The notes beneath the pieces were generated by a model. The model was not told the DNA's origin. It saw nothing but the letters and a program-made list of their open reading frames with translations, and did no database searches. 64,000 bases of DNA from positions 75,577 through 139,576 of the forward strand of contig DGMY01000043.1 in assembly GCA_002388665.1 (NCBI GenBank). The letters run 5' to 3'. The position numbers and the translations under genes are program-made. The DNA is from Opitutia bacterium UBA4506. GTDB taxonomy: Bacteria; Verrucomicrobiota; Verrucomicrobiia; Opitutales; Puniceicoccaceae. This document shows positions 34,947 to 44,463 of this stretch, in pieces. Within the stretch, counting starts at the first letter, position 1, and the number at the start of each line of letters is the position of its first letter.

Positions 34947-36332
34947 CTATCGGCCTCCCCAAACGAGTTTGTCCTGAATGCGATTCATCTCATCTATAGA
35001 GTCATCGAAACTTTTCACCTCAATGCCCAGATCTGGACTGATGTCGGCTGCGACAAGAGTCTGGCATTTTGTGCGCTTGGTATTTCCGTCAAGAAGCTTA
35101 AGCTCCTCTGTTGCTACATAAACACGGACTTTAGCTGGATCGAGAACCTCGTCAGCGATGTACCCTTCTTCTTCTTGGATGCGCCTAATATGCGGCTCCT
35201 TACGATGAAGCATTATTAGCGTATTTAGCTCTTTAACGATGTAGTCACTATGAGTTGTCAAAAATATTTTTACCCCCAAATTCGAAAGCCTTGCAAGTAA
35301 CCGAGCTACAAGGCGCTGATTTTTCGGATGTAAATTGAGTTCAGGTTCGTCTATCATTAGTATATCACCTTTTTCAGCGACATGACGTATGTAGAAACCA
35401 ATATCTAACAGGGACCTAACAGCGCTCGACGATTCATCGAGAGTCAGCTTCGCTTTTCCTTTTTTTGGTATATAGTAGAGCTCGTCGTTTTTTGTGACTC
35501 GATACTCTCCACCAATTATATTTGCAAAATCCTTTAATATATCTTTATATTCACGAGCTATAAAGCTTTGTTTTTTCGAAATCTCCTCCAGCTGCCTGGC
35601 GAAGTCGACATTACTCTTAACCGCTAATGCATAGTCACTATATACTCGATTAAGCAAATCAAAAGGATTAATATCCTTATCCTTGTTAATCTGCTCAAGA
35701 ATACGGTTCCTTGCAAAATTGAGTTCTTTACGAAAAATCGCGGCTCCCGTTCTTTCGGCACTGGCAATAAACGGATTGGGAAACAAATGCCCAAATATTA
35801 TATCTTGGAGCGCTCCCGTTATCGCATGTTCCACAATATGCTTGGAAAGCTTAATTTTCTCACCTTCAACCAATAGGGTAATAGTGACAAAGGGATCGTT
35901 ATGCTCCTTTTTTACGCTAAAAATCTGGGTTTTAGCTGCCCCCATATTTCTTTCAAAAGGTGCTATTGGGTTTATATCCTGCTTCGATTCAATTGTAATT
36001 TGAAATTCTGCCTCTTCAAATCGCTTTTCGTCAGCGGCAAAGATCAAAGGAAGTTGTTCCTTAAATTGCTTACATCCATCCTTAATAATATAGCCTGCAC
36101 GTTTCAGATAGTCATCCAAACTTAATCGAATAACTCCCTCCGAGAATAATTGATCCATTTTCTCTCTTGGAACCGACATCCGAAACGCTTCACGCCAGAA
36201 CGAGAGAAAACCAAATAACGCGTAGGTGGCGTAAGTTTTGCCTGTGTTATTCTCTCCACAGATTATAGTAATATCGCCAATCTCGAATTCGGCATCTTTT
36301 AGCGGCCCCAAATTTTTTATATGTATTTTCAT
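34947..36332 (-). CDS. ABC/OLD-like AAA-family ATPase of defence type
   Basis: 461 residues from ATG 36332, chosen because AAGGAA lies 5-6 bases upstream and the first strand then begins at once (MKIHIKNLGPLKDAEFEIGD). Walker A is GENNTGKT (26-33); a signature-like segment LDESSSAVRSLLDIG precedes Walker B ILMIDEPELNLHP (Asp328-Glu329); FLTTHSDYI supplies the switch His361. No TOPRIM nuclease domain follows, unlike OLD proteins. Such ATPases act as sensors with a separate effector in systems such as PARIS and Septu. Here the likely effector is the small nuclease next door. The gene is AT-rich (18/60 G+C in the line at 35641), unlike the flanking helicase. Confidence 0.88.
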   Translation of the reverse strand: MKIHIKNLGPLKDAEFEIGDITIICGENNTGKTYATYALFGFLSFWREAFRMSVPREKMDQLFSEGVIRLSLDDYLKRAGYIIKDGCKQFKEQLPLIFAADEKRFEEAEFQITIESKQDINPIAPFERNMGAAKTQIFSVKKEHNDPFVTITLLVEGEKIKLSKHIVEHAITGALQDIIFGHLFPNPFIASAERTGAAIFRKELNFARNRILEQINKDKDINPFDLLNRVYSDYALAVKSNVDFARQLEEISKKQSFIAREYKDILKDFANIIGGEYRVTKNDELYYIPKKGKAKLTLDESSSAVRSLLDIGFYIRHVAEKGDILMIDEPELNLHPKNQRLVARLLARLSNLGVKIFLTTHSDYIVKELNTLIMLHRKEPHIRRIQEEEGYIADEVLDPAKVRVYVATEELKLLDGNTKRTKCQTLVAADISPDLGIEVKSFDDSIDEMNRIQDKLVWGGR

Positions 36333-36343
36333 AAACGTTCCTT

Positions 36344-39217
36344 CTACAGCACCCTCCACTTAACGGTAAACAACTCTTCGACCTCTTCCTTCTGCTCGAG
36401 GCGAGAAGTAATATCGTCGAGCAAGGCATCTTTCTTCGTATTAATTTCCTTCTTGGCGCTATCGTATTCTTTCCAGCTCTCGTCGCGTTTGTCTTCCAGC
36501 CTACGGACCTGTTTTTCGATCTTCAATTTCTCAGCCAAATTTGCGCACTGTCTTGACAGCTTCTTCTGCTCCTTGATGGCGTCGTCTACCTCCTTGAGGT
36601 TGAGCTTCAGCGACTTGGCCTTGTCCTCGGCCCAAAGCTCAAGCTTCTCATTTTCCTCTTCAAAGTAGGCGGTGTTGGCCGCCTCGATGGTATTGAGAAT
36701 ATCCTGCTTGTTTTCAGACCAAAGTGCTTCGAGCCCTGCGCTTGCTTCGGCGGAAACATCAACGGGCTCAAAACATGCATTCAGATTGAAGAGCCGCTGG
36801 CATTGTTCGTTTTCAAGCTTTTGGCCGCACATGGAGAAGCCTGTGAACGAGAGGAATTCCTGCTCATCCAAAGTCGTCACTTTCACTCGGTGTAGAGTGA
36901 GCCAGCCTTCCTTGCCTCGAAGCGGCTCCAGGGCAGCTACCATGCTGGGGTAATGGCTCAGGTCAAACGTGAGGAGTGCCGTTGAAAGACTCTTTTGGGC
37001 GGCGACCCGGAGGACTGCTTGCGCGAGAGGGTGCCCACTGCGGTAGTAATGTGCGCTGGAGTCCTCCTGAACGAGGGTATATTGTCCCTTAGGGATCAGA
37101 GTGGGATGGAAGGGGTTGTTCCGCAAATAAAAATGCGACCCAGCGTCATTGAACTCAGCGGAGTTGTCCAAGACGTGACGGGTTACTTTCTCAAGAATTT
37201 GAGTCACACGATCGACGTAGGCATTACCCTGCTCTTTGTTGAAGCGGAGCTTTTCTTGAACCTCATCGTCGAAGTTCGCGAGTAGCTTCTTCTGGGTACT
37301 CGAAAAGGCCTCATCGATGCTTTCTTTGAATTCGCGCTGGAGCTGGCCGAAGGCTTCCTGGATATCTTCTTCCTTGCGACAGGTCTGGTAAATCGCCGCA
37401 ACGCGCTTCTCAAAATCGACGCCAGACTCAATGGCTCCCAGCACATCGTCACTGGCACCAAAGACACCACCGAACAAGTGCAGCTTTTCATCAAGCAACT
37501 CATACACCCGCTTGTCGGCTGCATTATTCTTGTTGAGAAAGTTGACCACGACCACGTCGTATTTTTGTCCGAATCGGTGGCAGCGTCCGATCCGTTGCTC
37601 GATCCGCTGTGGGTTCCAGGGGAGATCATAGTTGACGATAATTGAGCAGAACTGAAGATTGATCCCTTCCGAGCCTGCTTCAGTCGCGATCATCACCTTA
37701 CCCTCCTCCCGGAAGAAATCGACGAGGGCGGAACGCATGTCCGCAGTCCGTGACCCCGTCACCTTATCGGAATCCTTGTGCCGCTCGATCCAGTTAGCGT
37801 AGATCTCACGGGACTTGGGGTCGGTATTGCTGCCGTTGAACAGAACAATGGAATCCTTCAAGTCGGTTTTTGACAGCACATCCAAAAGATAATCCTGGGT
37901 GCGCCGCGACTCAGTGAAGATGATTGCTTTCTCAGCGGCTCCAAGCGACTTGGCCATTTCAAAGCCCTTTTTCAGGGCTGTGGAGAGTTTTTCCCCTTTC
38001 GCATTGTTTGTGATCGAGACGGCGAGACGACTGAATTTCTCAAGTTCCTCAATTTCGGTCGTGATGGCGTCCTTGTCGTCTGCTGTCAAAATGGCCGAGT
38101 CCTCGTCTTCGCCCCATTCATCAAGAATATCTTCCAAGCCTTCGAAATCCTCCTCCAGACCTTCGTCTTCGAGTAATTGGCCCTCTGCAGATTCGCTTTC
38201 TTTGAGTTTGCGCATCAGCTTGCGGCATAGGGAGTCCAAGGCACCAGCAATCGCATACGTCGAGGAGGCCAGCAACTTTCGCATGACCATCGTCATAAGC
38301 GAGCGCTGGCTTGCAGGAAGGGCCTGTAAATTATCACGGCGTAAATACTCGGAAACTTCGTTGTAGAGTCGTTGCTCGTCAGGGCCTGGGTGGAAATCCT
38401 GAGTGATGCAGCGGCGCTGAGTATATGGAACGTATTCTAGAACTTCCTGCCTGAGAGTACGGTGGCAAACGGGTTTGAGCCGAGAGCGGAGTTCATTGAA
38501 CTGCTCCTCCGTGTTCATTCGGGAATACGCCTTTCGAAAGCTCCTGAGATCACCGAAATGAAACTCATCAATGAAACTCACCAATCCATAGAGTTCATCG
38601 AGCTTATTCTGCATGGGGGTCGCCGTCAGCAAGACCTTCGGGGCACTGCGTAGAGCGATCTTCAGGTTATTGGCGATACGGTTGGTGTTCTTGTAGACAT
38701 TCCTCAGTTTATGGGCTTCGTCGATGACGACGAGGTCCCAGTGTGCGGTCATCAGTTGCTCATTGAGACGACTCGCAAAATGATAAGAGGTGATGACGAC
38801 CTCGTCTTGAACGAAAGGATTTGGACTACCTCCTGCTTCGGCCTGCTTATAGGTCCGAGCCTCCAGGATCATGGAAGGCAGATAGAATTTATCCCAGAGT
38901 TCCTGGTTCCACTGTTTTCTGAGGTTGGCAGGAACGATGATGAGGATGCGACGCTTTCGTTCGGCCCATTTCTGCGCAATGACCAGCCCGGCCTCGATGG
39001 TTTTCCCAAGCCCCACCTCGTCGGCCAAGATGACTCCTTTCGACAACGGTGAACGGAAGGCGAAGAGCGCGGCCTCAACTTGGTGGGGAGTGAGGACAAT
39101 TTTCGCATCGCGCATGGTGCCCGCCAGCCTCTCCAATTTGTCGTCTCCACCACGTTTAAGTAGCTGATGCGCAAAATATTTCGCGTGGTAGTCGGTTATC
39201 CCGGAAACGGTGCTCAT
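36344..39217 (-). CDS. SNF2-family helicase of the defence operon
   Basis: A 957-residue superfamily-2 ATPase. Motifs: ILADEVGLGKTIEAG (about 63-77), VVIDEAHKL (DEAH 166-169), LLTATPMQN (motif III), and EGINLQFCSIIVNYDLPWNP with RIEQRIGRCHRFGQ in the second RecA-like domain. An acidic insertion (residues about 330-375) and a long C-terminal coiled coil (about 835-940, Glu/Lys-rich) flank it. It is the first gene of the operon and ends 11 bp before the ATPase start. Helicases of this RapA/SNF2 type are often found beside type III mod and res genes and resemble DrmD of DISARM, but no drmA or drmB is present. Confidence 0.92.
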   Translation of the reverse strand: MSTVSGITDYHAKYFAHQLLKRGGDDKLERLAGTMRDAKIVLTPHQVEAALFAFRSPLSKGVILADEVGLGKTIEAGLVIAQKWAERKRRILIIVPANLRKQWNQELWDKFYLPSMILEARTYKQAEAGGSPNPFVQDEVVITSYHFASRLNEQLMTAHWDLVVIDEAHKLRNVYKNTNRIANNLKIALRSAPKVLLTATPMQNKLDELYGLVSFIDEFHFGDLRSFRKAYSRMNTEEQFNELRSRLKPVCHRTLRQEVLEYVPYTQRRCITQDFHPGPDEQRLYNEVSEYLRRDNLQALPASQRSLMTMVMRKLLASSTYAIAGALDSLCRKLMRKLKESESAEGQLLEDEGLEEDFEGLEDILDEWGEDEDSAILTADDKDAITTEIEELEKFSRLAVSITNNAKGEKLSTALKKGFEMAKSLGAAEKAIIFTESRRTQDYLLDVLSKTDLKDSIVLFNGSNTDPKSREIYANWIERHKDSDKVTGSRTADMRSALVDFFREEGKVMIATEAGSEGINLQFCSIIVNYDLPWNPQRIEQRIGRCHRFGQKYDVVVVNFLNKNNAADKRVYELLDEKLHLFGGVFGASDDVLGAIESGVDFEKRVAAIYQTCRKEEDIQEAFGQLQREFKESIDEAFSSTQKKLLANFDDEVQEKLRFNKEQGNAYVDRVTQILEKVTRHVLDNSAEFNDAGSHFYLRNNPFHPTLIPKGQYTLVQEDSSAHYYRSGHPLAQAVLRVAAQKSLSTALLTFDLSHYPSMVAALEPLRGKEGWLTLHRVKVTTLDEQEFLSFTGFSMCGQKLENEQCQRLFNLNACFEPVDVSAEASAGLEALWSENKQDILNTIEAANTAYFEEENEKLELWAEDKAKSLKLNLKEVDDAIKEQKKLSRQCANLAEKLKIEKQVRRLEDKRDESWKEYDSAKKEINTKKDALLDDITSRLEQKEEVEELFTVKWRVL

Positions 39218-39861
39218 GGGTTACAGGCAAATAGGGTCGGATTTAGGCCGAAAAAATCAGCAGCATCGAGGCGGAGCAAGCTTTCTCGGGATGTATTCAA
39301 CTATTTCGAATCCTATCTTTAAATATCCCAACAACGGAATAGGCAATCACGGACTGGCAGATATCGGGGACACCCACGACAGGTTTCGGGGACACCCATC
39401 GAGTTTCTGAAAATGACTGCCAGCGCCCTAACCCAATTTTCCCGCCCTCCCTCAAATCCGTCCCCTCTGACACGTCGGGACGCCATCCCACCGAGCACCC
39501 TATCCTTGCCAGAGAGAACGATGGGTGTCCTCGTTTACTCCACCTGTGTGCTCTCGACGCAAAGTACAGTTTCCAACATCGGGTCGACCACCGCAGCTGC
39601 AGCAATCCGGGTTGGATCTGTATTCGTATTGCTCCGACAGAAGTCGGTACAGCTACACAACAGACGATTGTGGAACCTCACCAGAAACGTAGCAAACACC
39701 AAGACGAAAGCCTCCTGCCGACTTTCGCAACCCCACGGAACGACAGCCAGACGCCGCCAAATGTCGTGAACAGAGCATGAATATTGGGCATCGATTCCAT
39801 CACTCTCAATCGATAGATCCTATTTACCACTTGCCCAATCGGCTACTTTTAAATAGCCCTC
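39218..39861. other. Intergenic region holding right island repeat
   Basis: It carries the promoter region of the defence operon next to 39217, the 177-bp repeat, and the leader of the kelch gene (with a GGCTA/TAGCC inverted repeat just before the ATG). No gene is supported. Confidence 0.6.
39364..39540. repeat. Island-flanking direct repeat, right copy (MITE-like)
   Basis: It matches 26461-26637 at 171 of 177 positions in the same orientation. The internal inverted ends are CGGGGACACCCATCG (39387-39401) and CGATGGGTGTCCTCG (39519-39533). It begins 146 bp upstream of the helicase start codon, so the two copies bracket the whole defence operon. Confidence 0.9.
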
Positions 39862-41049
39862 ATGTCCTCAAAGGCAAATATGGTAATGGCAAACCTCCTA
39901 CACACAGTCGGGAGAAAAAAATTTGGAATCACGATGAGGTTTTTCTTTCATAGGAATCAATCAACACTTCGCAAGCGTCTGGACCAACCGCCATCAGCGT
40001 TTAGACTCCTCCTACCGATTCTACTAGTCATCATCGCAACCCCACTCTGCGCAATGGCCGCGCAAGAGGAAAAAATCGCCACGGAATTGTCTTGGCGCCC
40101 GATGATTCCGCTCCCTGACAAAGACGGTTTCGCACTTCCATTCGCCGGACTCGTAAACGGGTACCCACTCATCGCCGGAGGCGCTAATTTCCCAAACGAA
40201 CCATTATGGAAAGGAGGTGCGAAATCTTGGAGTAGAGAAATTTTTCTCTACGATCCATCTGAACAGGCGTGGGAGAACGTCGGCCTTCTTCCGATACCAC
40301 TCGCGTACGGGTCATCCTTTCAACTCAACGACGCCTTGATTCTAGTCGGAGGCCAAAGCGATGGCGTCGCTACTTCGGCGGTTCTACGAATTCAAATGGA
40401 ATCAGGCCGAATCGAAATCGACGACCCCTTCCCTCCTCTGCCAGAACCCCGCCTTATGGCCGGCGGAATCCGGTTCGGTGAGTACTTCTACCTAATTGGA
40501 GGATGTACCACGGAAGAATCGGGGGGAACAGACGACTTGCTCCGCCTCCCTTTGAACGAAACCAATCCCTCATGGGAACGGCTTGATCCAATTCCCGGAG
40601 GGCGACGCTTCCTTCCCACCGTCGCAACATACAACGATCAAATGATGGTCATCGGAGGTGTTCGAACAACAGAGGACGGAGCAACCACCTACCTAAAGGA
40701 TGCCTATACCTACAATACATCCAAAGGCTGGACCCGTTTACCTGACCTGATTTTTCCCTCTGCTGCAGCAGCCTCTCCGGCTCCGGTGCTCCGTGATGGC
40801 AGTGTAATCTTAGTAGGAGGAACGGATGGCACACTGGCAGGCGTCGATCCCTCAACCTATCCTAAGGTTCCCCGGCGTTTGCAGATTCTATTGCCGGACA
40901 GATCGGACTGGCAAATCGGCAAGGATGCCCCCATTGCACGAGTAGGTGTCTCGACGATCAGATGGAATGAAGGATGGATTTTTCCTACTGGAGAAAGCAG
41001 TCCCGGTGTTCGCTCCCCGGAAGTGTGGTTTCTAAAAATCAAACCATAG
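39862..41049 (+). CDS. Kelch-repeat mutarotase-like protein (NanM/YjhT type)
   Basis: A 395-residue secreted protein; the export segment is RLLLPILLVIIATPLCAMAA, preceded by a long N-terminus if ATG 39862 is used (the ATG at residue 25 is an alternative). Kelch repeats are evident from recurring Gly-Gly pairs (PLIAGGANF, LILVGGQSD, FYLIGGCT, MMVIGGVRT, VILVGGTDG), giving a six-bladed propeller like N-acetylneuraminate epimerase. It may interconvert sugar anomers in the periplasm before uptake by the downstream symporter. The substrate is not known; a sialic-acid role is suggested only by family resemblance and the sialidase-like protein nearby. Confidence 0.85.
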   Translation: MSSKANMVMANLLHTVGRKKFGITMRFFFHRNQSTLRKRLDQPPSAFRLLLPILLVIIATPLCAMAAQEEKIATELSWRPMIPLPDKDGFALPFAGLVNGYPLIAGGANFPNEPLWKGGAKSWSREIFLYDPSEQAWENVGLLPIPLAYGSSFQLNDALILVGGQSDGVATSAVLRIQMESGRIEIDDPFPPLPEPRLMAGGIRFGEYFYLIGGCTTEESGGTDDLLRLPLNETNPSWERLDPIPGGRRFLPTVATYNDQMMVIGGVRTTEDGATTYLKDAYTYNTSKGWTRLPDLIFPSAAAASPAPVLRDGSVILVGGTDGTLAGVDPSTYPKVPRRLQILLPDRSDWQIGKDAPIARVGVSTIRWNEGWIFPTGESSPGVRSPEVWFLKIKP

Positions 41050-41239
41050 ATTTTTCGGCACGATTACTGCTTTCAGCCTCTTGATAAATGTTCTACGAAT
41101 CGCCAGGCAGAAAGAGTGAGAGCTCCGAGCAATCCGATGGGTTGCTGGTGAGCTTCACCGTCGTGAAACAACCAATCGCCTAGGGCGGTTCTACATCATT
41201 TCCATATTCGATTTCCCCGAAAAACTCGTCTCCTCAAAG

Positions 41240-41251
41240 TGTGTATACACA
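41240..41251. promoter_or_regulatory. Perfect 12-bp palindrome TGTGTATACACA
   Basis: It lies 15 bp upstream of the ATG at 41267, over the expected translation start region, consistent with an operator that blocks expression. The GTATAC core suggests one of the two nearby GntR proteins. Confidence 0.5.
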
Positions 41252-41266
41252 GAAATACATATCCAA

Positions 41267-44200
41267 ATGCAGCAGATAATAGCGATTAGGGAAGAGCTCG
41301 CGGAAGCCGATGCTTCTGACGATCTCAATAGAATCTTAGCTCCGAAGAGGAACCGCGAGGGCTTTGCGCTCGTGATCTCTCTCAGCTTGATGAGCCTGGT
41401 AATGATCTTGACGCTTTTGCTCTCAACTCGTGTGCAGATCGAAACCCGCTCGAGCGCCCAATCGCTCCGCTTGGTTCAATCTAAACAGAACGCTATTCTC
41501 GCGGCAGCTATCGCCTTGGCCGACCTGCAGCGCAGTGCGGGCCCCGACCAACGGACAACCGCACGAGCTGATCTAATAGACGAAGGTTCACCGAATCCGA
41601 CTTGGACAGGTATATGGCCAACGATTGAAACAGAATCTCTCCATCCCGATATCGCAGCCGGAGATCCCATCTGGCTGGTTTCACGATCATCGGCGGATAT
41701 CTCACCTTCAATTGATACTTCAGCAGACTCATACGTCTCACTGGTCTCAGCAAAAATGTCTCTCTCCGGAGAAGACCAAACGCCCCCGGTCCGGGGAGAG
41801 AAATTGAGTATTCCAAACACATCGGGATCAACCTCTGGTTCATTTGCCTACTGGATCGGTGATGAAGGAATTAAAACCAATGTCAGATCGACTGAACCAG
41901 AATCCTATACTGAGTTTTCATCAACCAGCTCCGATCAGTTACTCCGTCTTCAGCTTGCTCATCAACCTCGATGGGAGCAATTCTGGGGAAATTCAGACAG
42001 AGTCACTGAATTCGAGATTTCGAGGGTCACGACGCGAGAATCCATCAACCTACTCTCGAACTTTGCCCCCCTTCAAATTGGTTGGAACGACCTAACCGTT
42101 CACAGCCTCAGTCTCTTGACCGATCCACGTGAAGGCGGCGTCAAAAAGGATCTAACTCGGATTCTCCAAGCCGACTACTCGGCAGATAGCAGATTCTTCA
42201 ACGATCAGCCAATCGCGCCCGACCACTTTTCCGATGTTTACGAAACACCTACAGATGCCACGAACTCCGCATCAACCCAAAGTTCTCCCAGCTGGGGAAT
42301 CCTCCGCTCATACCACAACTTGCACACGAAAAACACAACCGAAGGCGAATTACTCCCAACTTTCCCCGTCCACAAACAAACTTCTTCTCAGCAGGGGATA
42401 TTCCCTGTTGTCGGCATGATCGAAATGAATTTCTCGGCGAAGTCCCAGGAGACTCCCGTCGCTGAAGGATCGGATCAATATTTGATGCAAATTACCATTC
42501 AGCCGGTAGTGACGCTAATTAATCCCTACGATGTCGCCCTTGAACCCAACGATTATACCGTTCTAATCAACTATCCTGCGGCCAGTGCCGGAACTACCGA
42601 TGGAGGACTGATTATCACCGACGGCAATCGCGTTGGCCCCGGCAAAGTGTTCAATCCAGCGGTCGACATTTTTATGGCGCGTCCGCTCCATGGCCCAGAC
42701 GCTTTCGGAGATGGATCGTGGATTGAAATGGAGATCAGTTCCGCTGGATTTGAACCCGGAGAAGCAAGAATCTTCAGCCTCAACGCGGGCGGCGATTTTA
42801 ACATCCCAGCTGGTGGAGGACCGATTCCGCTAGGACCCGGCCTCAACCTAATCGATTTTGCAATTCGTGATACCAACGTGACCGTATCTCAATCCCGGCT
42901 GGATGATCGGTCAAAGTCATTCAGCCTTCGACTACGAGCTAGTAGTGGCCCTGAGATCCAACTCCGCCTCAACGAGGAGACGAAACCCTTACAGAAAATT
43001 GTGGATGTTGTGTACAATTCTACAACCGACTACCCGTTTCACCTCGCCGAACCTGGCCTAAACGCGATACCAAACCGCATGGTGCTGCGTCATTCAGCAC
43101 AAGACATCGTGACCACTCCAGGAACGACCCTGGACGCAGAGAGCGGCGCCCGCTCCTTCTCTCTATACAATCTTCGAGCCCCGTTCAGCAGAAAGGAACC
43201 CGACATCAATGAATGGGTGACAAACCCCCTGTATCAGGGACTACGAATCAACCCCGATGTCTACGGAACGACACCATTCTCCGACCAAAACGCGTTCTGG
43301 GGTCCCAGCGTATGGGAAGGAGAAACCCACATACCAATGTTTTCGGTCCCTCGCATGCCAGTGATTTCCCTCGGAGCACTACAACACAGCAACGTCAGCC
43401 TTGAGGCCTGGTTTCCAGGATACGCAATCGGAAACAGCTGGGCATCCCCCTATTTCAATCCGGAGGATGTCGATCTCTCGTACGCACTAAACGAGGTCCT
43501 CTGGGATCAATTCTTTTTCTCCGGTCTTCCCGACGGTCTTTCCGACTGGCCGGAACGAACCGATTGGCTGAACCCTCGATTCACCAGCCTACAGGAATTC
43601 ACGAGTGATTTTGCGTACGACGAGGAGCTAATTAGTGGACTGATCGGAATACAAGGCGGCTTCAACATCAACTCGACCTCCGTTGAAGCCTGGACTGCAC
43701 TACTGCAAAGTCTCCAGAATCTCGAGGTTCCATTTGGACGCACCGCATCTACCATTCAAGCCGAACCATCCAATCCGGCAGACCCAAAGACTCCATTCCC
43801 CCGCCAAAAGCTACCGGGCGGAAACTCCGACGAAAAGTGGACCGGATTCCGGAGTTTGCTTGAATCAGAAACGGAAGCCTTAGCCGAGGCAATTGTAGAG
43901 CAGATCCGAACACGTGGACCGTTCCTCTCGATGTCATCATTTGTAAACCGTGATCTTTCGGCAGACAGAAACTCGCAGGAAAATCTAATGGGCTCTTTAC
44001 AAGCCGCCATCGAGAACAGCGGTATCAATGAATGGTGGAACGACCCTTCCAATGATCCCCAAGTTCCGTCATTTGAAGAACGAGTCGTTGGGTCATCGCC
44101 CCTCCCGCAGCTCCTTTATCCCGAAGCTGAAGCGGGCCCTCGATCTGCCGCCGCTCCGGGCTACTTCACTCAAGCCGACCTACTACAAGTATTGTCCCCG

Positions 44201-44440
44201 TTAATACAGACTCGATCCGACACGTTTACAATACGAACATATGGCTCAACTGCCCCTTCCTTCAACGGCGATTCCGGAGCTGAAACCTGGATGGAATTAG
44301 TAGTCCAGAGACTACCGGATTTCGTCGATGATTCTCAACCTTTCGAAACCGATCTGGCATCGCTAAATCGCGTAAACTCAGAATTTGGCCGGCATTTCCA
44401 AGTCGTCTCGGTTCGCTGGATCGATGAGGAGAAGCTCTAG
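41267..44440 (+). CDS. Verru_Chthon cassette protein A-like giant pseudopilin-type protein (second copy)
   Basis: A 1057-residue paralogue of the 7592-11446 protein. A 25-residue N-terminal leader precedes the pseudopilin-like helix (NREGFALVISLSLMSLVMIL). Shared blocks include LQRSAGPDQRTTARAD, GGFNINSTSVEAWTALLQSL, and near the C-terminus DTFTIRTYGS and QRLPDFVDD. It is about 230 residues shorter than the first copy. It lacks the usual B, C and D cassette genes and is followed by a partner gene after 23 bp. It has a GTATAC-type palindrome instead of the left regulon's palindrome, so the two copies appear to be under different control. Confidence 0.8.
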   Translation: MQQIIAIREELAEADASDDLNRILAPKRNREGFALVISLSLMSLVMILTLLLSTRVQIETRSSAQSLRLVQSKQNAILAAAIALADLQRSAGPDQRTTARADLIDEGSPNPTWTGIWPTIETESLHPDIAAGDPIWLVSRSSADISPSIDTSADSYVSLVSAKMSLSGEDQTPPVRGEKLSIPNTSGSTSGSFAYWIGDEGIKTNVRSTEPESYTEFSSTSSDQLLRLQLAHQPRWEQFWGNSDRVTEFEISRVTTRESINLLSNFAPLQIGWNDLTVHSLSLLTDPREGGVKKDLTRILQADYSADSRFFNDQPIAPDHFSDVYETPTDATNSASTQSSPSWGILRSYHNLHTKNTTEGELLPTFPVHKQTSSQQGIFPVVGMIEMNFSAKSQETPVAEGSDQYLMQITIQPVVTLINPYDVALEPNDYTVLINYPAASAGTTDGGLIITDGNRVGPGKVFNPAVDIFMARPLHGPDAFGDGSWIEMEISSAGFEPGEARIFSLNAGGDFNIPAGGGPIPLGPGLNLIDFAIRDTNVTVSQSRLDDRSKSFSLRLRASSGPEIQLRLNEETKPLQKIVDVVYNSTTDYPFHLAEPGLNAIPNRMVLRHSAQDIVTTPGTTLDAESGARSFSLYNLRAPFSRKEPDINEWVTNPLYQGLRINPDVYGTTPFSDQNAFWGPSVWEGETHIPMFSVPRMPVISLGALQHSNVSLEAWFPGYAIGNSWASPYFNPEDVDLSYALNEVLWDQFFFSGLPDGLSDWPERTDWLNPRFTSLQEFTSDFAYDEELISGLIGIQGGFNINSTSVEAWTALLQSLQNLEVPFGRTASTIQAEPSNPADPKTPFPRQKLPGGNSDEKWTGFRSLLESETEALAEAIVEQIRTRGPFLSMSSFVNRDLSADRNSQENLMGSLQAAIENSGINEWWNDPSNDPQVPSFEERVVGSSPLPQLLYPEAEAGPRSAAAPGYFTQADLLQVLSPLIQTRSDTFTIRTYGSTAPSFNGDSGAETWMELVVQRLPDFVDDSQPFETDLASLNRVNSEFGRHFQVVSVRWIDEEKL

Positions 44441-44463
44441 AAATCGCAAGAACACTGTACATC

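Noticed and set aside
34397..36332. PARIS (AriA/AriB)
   Set aside because: The ATPase is similar in layout to AriA, but the second gene shows a PD-(D/E)xK-like core and not a DUF4435/TOPRIM protein.
26702..39217. DISARM or BREX system
   Set aside because: The SNF2 helicase resembles DrmD, but drmA, drmB and drmC are absent, as are brxC, pglZ and brxL. The Mod/Res pair is plain type III.
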